Positions 43,801-55,800 of a DNA stretch of 64,000 bases are shown piece after piece. Location: the NCBI GenBank assembly GCA_963402885.1, contig OY727095.1, positions 34,167,001 to 34,231,000 of the forward strand, in the 5' to 3' direction. The notes under the pieces are model-generated. The model was not told the origin of the DNA. It made no database searches and saw nothing but the letters and a program-made list of their open reading frames with translations. The stretch comes from Antedon bifida. Its lineage: Eukaryota; Echinodermata; Crinoidea; Comatulida; Antedonidae. The first letter of the stretch is position 1. Each line of letters opens with the position of its first letter. The position numbers and the translations under genes were made by a program.

Positions 43801-46800
43801 TTGTTACTGCTAGATACCGCCACTATTTTTTTAAACCACAGCTGAATTATGGCATAGAAATATGAGCTTCCTCATCGCAACAGAAACAAAATGTGACAGT
43901 AATTATAAAACGATTAAAATGCTGCGCATGCGTATAGTATAAGCCCAGTATGCTTCGTTCTGTTGATTGTTGCGACTGACATTCACTCTGACCTAAGGCC
44001 ACAGAACGTTCTTAAACATGCCCGCCCGTCTGTTAGCTAGGCCTAGAAAAAGGCTTACCATCGTAAGTTTTTGTCTTGAAAGCTAACACATTTAACAATA
44101 GAATGGAAATCACTTCATACTCTAATTTACCGTCTCATTTCGTATTTTGTCTTGATGCAAAAGCTCACTAGGCTATATGATTACAGTACTTATTTTTTGT
44201 ATTATCTTGCTACATTAGTCAAGCTTCCTTTTACACAGGGTACTACGCTACAACATCACTGATACATTAGCTCTGGTTTGATTGAAACATTTAACTGAGA
44301 ACACGGGGCCATTACAGTTACATCCAAACATCCAAATATTTGTGTTTCCATATATTTATTTTTGTAAATCAACAATTTCAGCCTTCGTGCTGCATGTTTT
44401 TTACTATATTAAACCTGAATAAATAAATAAAAAAACTTCTTATAATGATTCTTATAAAAATATGTTTTTTTCTCTAGTTGACTGTAGATATCTTAATTTA
44501 GACCGTCAGGTTGTACAAACACTTGGCTATTGTTTGCTTCGGTCTTTACAACCACGCTCTAACATTAACAAGCGGCAGGCAGACCATCAAGCGACGTGTG
44601 AGCGAATTCAACGTATGACACTAGCAGCCATCTTTGATTTCGTGTGTAATTCAGGTAAAACAAGTTTTAATTTCAAGAAAGTCTGACTTTGAGTTTGTTG
44701 CTAAGGAAAAGATAGGCATGATAAATTAATGTTAAGAAATCAATCTGATATTTAAGAAGGCATGGTTTAGAGACTTTCGAAGTTGTAATCTTCTAAACTG
44801 AGTTTTAACTGGGTCATCTTTATTACATACAGAGGGCTGAGGCAACGTAAAAAGGCTACTTCAGCACACCACCCGGCCAAATTTGACCCGGTCCTCGAGT
44901 AGCCTTTTTAAGTATCCTTTCCCGGTAGTTTTTTAATTACACGTAATCTCTTTCTGTTCAGTTTATTCTACACCCCAACCAAGAACCATGTTGAATTAGC
45001 GTGTTGTATAAACGGGCCCTAATTTACATATATTAAAGAAGTAAGTTTGGTCTCAATGTGAATGGTAGCCACTTTTCCCATTCTGATGTAGTCCCACATG
45101 GCTCAATTTGCATTTGAGAATCATAAATGTTTATTACCAATCATAAGGACATGGCCAAATGATGATAAGAAGTAAGTTTGGTCTCAATGTGAATGGTAGC
45201 CACTTTTCCCATTCTGATGTAGTCCCACATTCCTCAATTTCCATTTGAGAATCATAAATGTATATAATCATAAGGACTTGGCCAAATGAGCCAATTATCT
45301 AACTGCAATTATGTTATGTTTTATTAGATTTCAAGAAAGATGTATTAGTTGAGGAATGTCCTCTGTTTATTGAAGTTCTTCTAAAACTTCTTCAGAATAC
45401 AAGATGTAAGGAGGTGATTCGCTTTGCTATATTTGTTATTCATCAGTTAAGTTTACATGGTAAGAAATATCAAATTCTTTCAAAGTTTTATGTTTTTAAA
45501 AATATTTCTGTAAAACGCCAACAAACGGAAATAAGCCGCAATGTATAATAATAATAATGGTAGTGTTATATAGCACCTAATACAATGTTTCTAAGTATTT
45601 TAACAATTTTTTTCCAGAAACGTTAGTTGAGGAAATCATTGGAAAAAATGGGTTGGAGGTTGTAGCATCAATGATGCAATGTAACTATGGTGATAATATT
45701 ATTCAGAGATTATGCCTTCAAATTCTTGTGATTTTTATCAATAATCTACAACAAGGTTTGTTCGAAGCATTCTTTTCTTTTTTCTTCACTATCCTTGTAT
45801 CTTCGTTATGCTTACAAATTAATTTCATTTTCCCTACTGCGTTGAAATTATATGTGCACACTGAATTATAAATTTTTATTGTTTATTTTAAATAAAGCTT
45901 TTGATAATGGCATGGGTCTTATCACTAGGAAGCCAGCCTTTGTTCAGAAAATTAAAGATCTAGGCTAGGCCTACTAAACTACACACTTAGCTGGCCTAAG
46001 CCCATACACTTCCACCGGACCAGGATCTGTGGAATAAGCTCCACGGATGAGCATGCTACTAGAGATTACAAGATGATCCCAAGGTCATTACATCATATGT
46101 TCACTGGCACGTCAGTGTAAATGTCCACTTAATGTAATCTGTTGACGAGTCCATGTGGACATGCACTTGTTCACTCAAATCTAAAAGTCCCTAATAGTAT
46201 AACAAGAGTTAATTCAAAGTGAGGCTAAATTTTGTGCTCTCACGTTTATTGCCAAATCTTCTATTTATCATTACAGAGAAAAAAAAGAGCAAAAAGGGTT
46301 TACAAAAAATAGCTGATAGTGGTATGTTGATGCTGACAGTCACATGTCTGAAGTCAGGTGACACAGAGCTTGTTTATTGGGCTGCAGCTCTTATTCATGA
46401 ATTCTCCATTGCTGGTAATCAACATTTTTTTTCACATTCTTAAATAAACATTATTCAATCTGTTACCGTACTTATGTATCCATAAATATATTTTATTTGT
46501 TTTAACAATAAATTTGATATTTGTATCTGTAGTTACAATGCCCTTTTAAGGGGATGCTTTAGTGTGGAACAAATGTGGGGAAATATAATTATGTTTTAAC
46601 ACTACGGTAACCCTATCCAGGAGATACTGCTATTAAGTGGTCTTTAAAGTGTCCCCTTTATAGAGTTTATACTGTATTTGTATGCTTAAACTAAATCCTT
46701 TTTTCTCTTTTATTTCAGATTTCATGCATGATGAAATATGTGAGACACCATTTTTGATAAACAGTTTACAGAAAGCTCTCCAGACAGGTGGAGAGGCATC

Positions 46801-49800
46801 AGTACAGCTTCTTGTTCTAAGAGTTATCTGCTTCTTGTCTGCTCATAATGGTAAATATACAATTCTCCTAAATCAAGATCCCAATTCTTTCCTATTACAT
46901 TACATACTGGAAATTTAAATATAACTTTTTTAACTTATTCTAAAATGTTTTTAGGCTCTTTCATGAAGACAAATTTCAAATTATGTTATCTTGACAATAA
47001 AGTTATCTTGAATCTTATTTTGAATCTATATATTAAAACTGAAAATCTGGGTAACCAAGTATTTTGAAGCAGAGTTCCTTTTTTGGTTTTAAAAATTAAT
47101 TTTTCACTAGCTGTCTGAAGCTCTGTCTACACTATCAAACTTTATGTGACAACAAAATGTTATGTGCCCATGTATGGAAATGATGATGTCATATCACTAC
47201 CATATTTGGGCATATCACTACCATATTTGGGCATATCACTACCATATTTGGGCATATCACTACCATATTTGGGCATATCACTACCATATTTGGGCAAAAT
47301 TGTTTTTTTAGAAAATAGTTTGATAGTGTAGAGCTTTACAATCGGAAATTGATTTAATAACAAGTTAATTGAAAGATATAAATGTTTCCAAATTACTAAA
47401 TGCAATAAATTTAATGTATTTGAACATGATGATGATGATGATGAGAAACTACAGTTAAAACCCAAGCATATTTCATTTATTTAACTTATTTAATTCTTTG
47501 ATTTTGACAGATAAGTTCAAACAGCTATTGATAAACCAGACAGGTTTGATTGAGCATATCCCAACATGCCTTGCAAGTGGTGAAAAGGAAGTGATGCATT
47601 GGTCACTTGACTTGGTGCATGGTATCGCCATGACCGGTACGGTGTTGAATAGTTATTTTAACTAATACTATTGTACTGTACTATTCTACAAATTATTAAA
47701 TTAGTCAACTCTCCCAATAGCAGACTGTCTCTGAAAACCAGAAATTCTTTCCTTGAGGTCAAAAGTTCCCAACTTTTTTCCTAACATTTAAACTCATTCG
47801 TGTTTACAGCCACCCAGACATATTAGACCAGCCCAAGTGTGTGTCTGGTATTGTTAACTATATATAGTGTAATTTATGCAACACCCAACTTTTTCAGCAA
47901 TGCTGATCTAGTTTACAAATCATTTTAAATATCAAAAGTAATATTTGTAATAATTTAGGTAGAAGAGCTCTGGAAAACCTTCTTAATTTTACCAATGATA
48001 AAATAATAGAATCACTTATCAGCATCATAAGGACGACGGACGACACTGTTCAACTGCGCCTCCTTGCTGAAACGCTTGGCTTCTTCTGTTCGTGTGGTAA
48101 GCTCTACAATAAATACAATTTGTAATAATTCCAATAACTGGCTTTTAGCTAGCAACCATGTTGTTAAACATTACTGTATTTCTATCAACATTAAAGATCT
48201 ACTATATCTTCCATCTAAATTATACAGTCAACTCTTCCCAAAAAAAATACATCAAAGTTTTCTTTTTATACATTGTGAAAAATTTTATAAAACTGGAATT
48301 TCTGGAAAAGTACTACTGTACATCATTTTTTGGAGAGCATGGTATCGTCTCGTTAATACCCAGCTATTTAAATTCTTTCGTTCTACTACAAAGTCAGTCA
48401 TATATGTAGGCCTTATGGTCGTAGGGAGATGTTAAAAACAGACAAGACAAAGATGTGAACACTTATTAAGCCAGTTAATATTGATTTTTTTTTCCGTTTT
48501 CAATTTTATGTACAGAAAGTCTTCATTTACGTGTAGTAAAAGCTGGTGCATTAGTTGGTATTTTAAAGTTCTCTGAAATGCATGATCCTGACCTGGTCTT
48601 CTGGTCTGCTGCCTTGCTGCTTAACCTTGCCATGACTTCAGGTATAATACCCTTTTTCACATCTGCATAGATTGTTACAACTTGCAACCAGCTTTGAACT
48701 CCTGATTTATTAAACGTTTTCATGTGCGAACAGTGAAAAATCTCTGGAGAAATTGCACACTATTTGATTACTGTAATTGCTCAGTTTAATACCAGGGCAA
48801 TACATGCATGCATGCAGTAACAACTCGGGACATCTCGGAACAAACAAAAAACAGACTCTCATCAGTGTGTTTTTCTCAAGGGACCCCTGTGAAATCTTGA
48901 GAGATTTTCCACAAAATTGTCTTCGCACTATGCAAACCTGGTTACAACTTGATACAAGTTGTTACTTTTTGCAGATGAGAAAAGTCCAGTTTTTGTGTAT
49001 GTTAAATGTTAAGTTATTTAAAAAATAGTATAGATCAATAATAGTGTAGTTATCTGATTTTCACAGATAAAGTAAAACTGTGTATTCTGAAAGCTGGTGG
49101 TCTTCACACTTTAATGGAGTTAGCACTTGGTGACTATGACAACAGTCAGGTGACTACAATGGCCGCCAAAACTCTTGTCATGATGGGATATGTAGGTATG
49201 TTTTATTTTTAGTTTTACAGTGAGTCATTGCCAAAAATGTGGGATGTGCCCAAATGTGGTAGTGATATTCCCAAATATGGTAGTGATATGACAATCATCA
49301 TCATGTCCATTTATGGGCACATCACATTTTGTGTCACATAGATAGTGTAGGCAGAGCTTTAGTTCATGTATTTGTAATAAGCCATGATCAAATTAACCAG
49401 CACTATTTATTGTTACAATTATTTTAGGTTTTATTTTATATATTGATTTTATTTTTCTTTCTTTAGAGGGTGCTCTCCAAATTAAAGTTCATTGTGGCGT
49501 TGATATTGCCAAAGTCTGTGTTGTTGACAAAGATTTTAACCTCAACTCTCAGGGGGTATGTCATACTGTAATTGGTTTCTTTTGCATTTTGCTCCTTTAG
49601 AACTGAACAACATACATCCAAAATGTCTGGAAGTTTTAGAAAGTGATTTTAAATATAGTTATTTGTGATAGTCATAAACATATTCAGAATTTAAAAAAAT
49701 AATAATCGTAACTTTGTTTTAAGTCAATTATTTCAAAATATCATAAGGAAAAAATGTTTACATAGCTCTTCAATCTTAAATGATGCAACTCTTTTTATAA

Positions 49801-52800
49801 GATAAAAATCTGATTTGATGATAAAGCCTCCCCTCAGATTGTTACTTAAGCATTGTGCTTAAAGGGAGAGACAGAGAACAAATTATGTTTAATATTTGAT
49901 ATTTTTTCTAATAGATCAGCATTATGATGTGGGATACATTGCATAGCTGTCAATCAATTCATCAAAGTTTCAACTTTGACACCATGTCTGATGACATGAC
50001 CGCCATTAAGATACCTTGTTTGGAGGAAGCTGGACCAAATGCCATTGGCAATCTTGTATTTATGATAATTAAAGGAGAATTTGGACCAAGACTTCTCAAA
50101 GGTAAAGCTCTGTCTACACTATCAAACTTTATGTGACAAAAAATTGTGATTTGCCCATATATGGACATGATGATATCATATCACTACCATATTTGGGTAT
50201 ATCACTACCATATTTTAAGGCACATCACACTTTTTTTGTCAAACTAGTTAGTCATCATTATTATCTTGCTATAAGTTTGATATGAACTGGCGTAAATTAA
50301 ATGAAGTTTAATTTAACAGAGATGTTAAATTAAATATGAATGATTTTATTGTTTATTTATGTCTTTATATTATAAATATGAATAATATTTTTGCTTCAAA
50401 ACAAAGAAAAATAAAGCCTTATATTATTGTTGTACTGTTTTATAGACTTGAAAGAAACCTTGAAATTCAGTGAGCACACCACAGTAACTGGCACATTAAC
50501 CTCTGACCTTTTGAGCCTTCCTGTTGATCATATGTGTGTGATTGTAAGCATTTTAGAGGATGACAAGAAACTTGATGTTTGGCATATTAGTAAAAGTTGC
50601 AAAGAGATAGATCTGCAATTAAAGTTCCCATATGGTAAACTATCAACTGGTTTGAATTGTGTAGCTTTAACCACCCTTAAATAGAATAGATGAATAGATT
50701 CATTTGTCATTGTCAAAAATAGCTATAATACAATTAGTGTCCTTGTGTTTTATTAAGGCCACACCAAGAGTATTTTAACATTTATGCAGTAAATAATTTG
50801 AGTCATCATTCATTTTTGTCATTTGGTCATTTAGTGTTGGTCCACTCAATGACCTTTATGCGATCAAACAAAGTGACACATTTAAGCTATTAATTTCATT
50901 TTACAGACAGTAATCAAATAAAGATCAAACATGGCTTCCCTCGGAATCTGTTTTATTATACTATGTTATTTTAACAATATCAGTGCATCATTAAGCAATA
51001 CTAATTAGCAATTTCAACATTTACTAAATAATGACCCAATTTTCATTCTTGGTTTTATATGAATCATCCAATGTTGTTTTTTATTTGGCAGAACGAATTG
51101 TAAAGAATCGTGTCATAAGATTAGTATTGGATCCAGAGTTAAAGCTGCTACTGTCCTTACCGCTGACCTGTCCAATCAGCCGAGCGTCCAGTCTAGAACT
51201 TGTAGAGATTCTAGCAAGACCGGATTATTACATTGATGTTCTTTTACAGTATCAATTGCTTCCTCATTTAAGCTCTCCAATTTGGTAAGTACTCTTTCAA
51301 AGTTCTCATACACCATAGAGATAATTATTATAGTGAACTATAATATCTCTATGCATACACTAATGCACAGTATTTGTTTTATGCCCAAAGTGCATGATGG
51401 TCCACTCCTCCTTAACCTCTGTCTACACTATCAAACTAGTTTGACAAAAAAAGTGTGATGTGCCCAAATATGGTAGTGATATGTTCAAATATGTTAGTGA
51501 TATGGCATCATCTTGTTCATATATGGGCACATCACATTTGTTTGTCACATAAAGTTTGATAGTGTAGACAGAGCTTTAGATAAATCAAAATTGAGCTATA
51601 TAACACATGTAAGCTACAGTATGTGAACTTTGCTTGAGATCTTTAAAAAAAAGTAGTACAAAGATTACTTTTTATTTATTTTGTAGGTATTGTTCAAAAA
51701 AAGGTGTTGATGAAAGCCAAGGTGAACCGGTTTTAGTGGCTCATTGTCTTGGTGCCCTGAAGCTTCTAGTTGTCTTGTCTGTCAATGGTATTTGTTTTTA
51801 TTAATGTTTTCAATTAATTAATATTGTGTTTTTTAAAGTAAGAAAGAGTTATCAGTTAAACATTTATTTACACTATGTTGGCCAGTGGAAAATCCTTTGC
51901 AAATGGGTATAGTGTTGGATATTAAAATAAAACGTTTAATTCAAATTCTGTTATGATGTAAAGAACATCGCTTAAAGAACCATCATGATGTTTGTCCAAC
52001 CATAGAGATAATAATATCTCTATGGTTGGACAAACATCATAGAGATATTATTATCTCTATGGTCCAACTACTGAGTAACCTTTGGCTATGAAATGGTTAA
52101 ATAAAAAACCTAACTTTGTTTCCTATAATATGACCATTTTATTTCATTTTTAGATGTATATCGTAAGAAAATACTTTTACATGATACGGTCAATGCAGTT
52201 GCATCTTTGCTGTATGAACTTGTTAGTGTCTGGCTTAAAGCTACGCTGGAAGGGAGTCTAGCATCCACCAGACCATTCAGCAGGTCTGGACATGAGTCTA
52301 ATGTACCCAGCAGTTTGTAAGTTTTCCAAATTGTTGTTATTTTTATTGTATGTCTTTAGGCACATGTGGCCAAGAATTACAAATAGCAAATTAATCACTT
52401 GCTCTCCTATCAGGTAGGTGGTAATCCCCCTGATACAGGGGCTATTTTATGAACCAGTTCACCAGGGTAACCCCTACTCTTCCCGAATGATGATGGGTTC
52501 TTTAATGTCCACAGGTTATAACTGTGTACACTAGACCTACGGTTTATAGTCTGAGAAGACTTGTTCCACCACCATAACTGAAGCGAGTCCCCCCAAACCC
52601 ATGCTGATATTGTTGCCTCTGCCTTAACCTCTAGCCAATTTCACTGATTTTGACTTATCCATGGTATTAAAAACGAAAAACTCTACTAAAAAATTGTTGC
52701 CTTTTGTATATATACAAATTTTTTTTTGAACTTTTAATGAATTAGATATTTCTGTGAAACACGGCAGGATAGTCTAGCAGACAGCATTAGTATAGACAGT

Positions 52801-55800
52801 ATCCAAGATGCATTATCAAACGTCTCTACCAGCACACCGTTCAGACCAGTTGCAAATGTTGGTGGCGCTAGCACTGTGGAGAATGTTGATTATGGCGACA
52901 GTACGATGTCCGAGTTACCAGGAGGTACTGTAGTATCATAAATGTTCATATTAATACTATTACTAGTTAAATGCATATTATATTAAGAGTCTTTCACACC
53001 TGTTCCGGTCCAGCGCCAGCAAATCAAAACAAACGTCAATGCTTTGTTTTCATACATCTACGAGCATATCGATTGGCACATAGCTGTGTGGAGATTCATG
53101 AAAACGAAACATATACTGAGAATAAATACCACAGGGAACTGAAAGGAATTTGAATTAAAAGACTTAAATGTATAATGGGATATTTATTTACCAGCTTTAG
53201 TTTTAAACCAAAGCTTATTGAGATTGATTAGGCAGAGTAAGCATGCAGTTGATTGTAGTTAAAACTTAACCCAAAACCAGCTGTGAATTCTTCCACCACG
53301 CCGACTAGTTCTGTGATGATTGTGGAAACTCATAATGATGAAGATGAAACTTATTTACATTTTCTTGTAGGATTTGCTCAAATTGAGCATGCAGATGTCT
53401 ACACTTCGTTAACACTACATTCCATACAATTTCTGGTTAATTTAGCTGCAGTACAGGATAAAGGTAATTCATGATACTTGTAACCAAAATTAAATAAATA
53501 AACTACATTCGGTTGAGTTGTCCGATGATGAGGCTAGTAACCCAAACTTGTGTGCTCACCCTGCGGAAAATCGACACAGCTTAACAAAGTGCAGAACTAT
53601 GATTAATTTAAGGTCTTTCACCTTGCATGACTCCAATAGAAACTGGTCTTCAGACTATTTAGACTACCCTCGATAAATAAATAAAACCGACAAGCATCGT
53701 ATTACTATTTTGTTTATTTATACAATTTTTTATTAGAATTGTTTAAAGTTGTGCAGATGTTGTTAATAAAGACGGGAGCAATACATCTCATATGGGCGTT
53801 ACTTCTGAGTCAGGACAATTTGAAGAAATCTATCAGCGTAAGTTTTCAATCGTACAGTATTTATTCTTAGCCCCTTCCACACAAAAAGCTGAAAACATAT
53901 GAATGACTCTCTTTTCTGTTCAGGCATCTTAGCTTTTGTATCTTTTATTTTTCGAAAATCTTCAAATTTAAACTGAAATATTTATTAAATTCAAATACAT
54001 AATCAGTTTAATTTAATCACCCTGCATATTATTATTTTAGATAGTACTACTATAATTTGTTTTCCCTACAGCTTGCTATCTGTTCAACGTTGTCACGATT
54101 GTCAACAGTAGAACTAACTCATTGTGATAACAGTACAGTTCGATTAGACTTGACAACTAAAACGCCAGCGTTGATTTGTAGTGGCAATGCATTGGATGTT
54201 CGCAATGATAGCTGGACATTTGAAAGCATACTTGGAAATATTTCTGTACCAAGTGCAGGCAAACACTTACCAATCGGATGGTACTTTGAGGTACGCTACC
54301 CTGTATACTGTATTGTTGTATATAAGTTTATTTATTCAGGTTTTTATATTGAGACAACAAAACCACCTATTATTGAACTTTATTGAATTCATTTTTGAGG
54401 ACAGAAAAAGACCTCCTTTATGTAATTATGTACTACTACTGAACCTCAAAAAAGATGAAACATGGGAAAAGAATAGCATTGATGCTATGAAGAAATTAGA
54501 TTTTAAAATGGACCTAAATCCACAAATATAATTACTGTACTATATCACAATATAAAACAATCAAACAAGCCATTTAATGATTCAATACTTCAATTTGATT
54601 TTTTTCATTTTCAGGATATATTAGTGGACCCTGTTATAATTATTAAATATCATTACAGTAGATCTAAATGTAAATCTTTGTACTGCATTATATGAAACCA
54701 ATTTGCTTTTATATAAGTTAGTCACATTTATTTATTTAGGTAGAACTATACTCTTCTGGAATAGTACAAATTGGTTGGGCAACCAGACAATGTTCTTTAG
54801 AACCTGAAAAAGGTAAGGCTCTGTCTACACTATCAAACTAGTTTGACAAAAAAGTGTGATGTGCCTAATATTCAGCGCTTAGAGGTTTCACAACATTAGG
54901 CGCTATATAAATCCAGGATATTATTATTGTTATTATTTGTCCAGAGTTTACAGTAAATTGTAAAGCAACAACAAAAAAGTGTTTTCATTTCAGTTAAAGT
55001 ATTTATATTTCGTAGGGATGGGCATTGGGGATGACACTGAATCGTATGCTTTTGATGGAGCCAGATGCAAGACGTGGAGTGGACCAATCACAGAACGAAT
55101 GGTAATACAATAGTATACAAATAATGAATGTTTATGAGTGTAATAGTACAAATAATGGCATGAGGTGAATGATGAAAGGTTATATATCAACGAGGCGACC
55201 GTAATCTATAGAAACTAGATTAAACCAGTTACAGACAAATCTTATTAAAAGTTGAATACAACTGTAACTGTTTTATAATAAGTATATTAGAACTCAAGCC
55301 CATAGCCAAGATATTTACAGAGAGTTTTTTTTTCTCCACAAAAAGGCACTTCCCTTTCCTCATGGGGATCACCCTTGGGTACACCACCCCCACTTGATTG
55401 CCCCACTCCCACTTTTGTTACAAAAATAAAGATGATATTATTATTATAATTGCAGAACAATGATTATGGAAAGGAATGGAAAGAAAGTGACATCATTAGT
55501 TGTTTGATTGATAAGCATGGAAATGTCTCCTATTGGCTGAGAGGTCTCACTATGGGCGTGGCTTTTAAGAATATAGATTTGAAAAGATCTTTTTATCCAG
55601 CATGCTCCTTATCAACAAATCAGCAAATTGCTTTCAACTTTGGGGACAAACCGTTCAGGTAATCACTGAAGATGTTGTTAGCATCTGTCTATTAAACGAG
55701 GTTGTAGAATTAATGATCTTGAATGTAATTCACAGCTTAAAAATTAGTTGTTTAAAATTCATATTATATCACTTGCACTGATGAAAGGCTAGTGTTGCAC

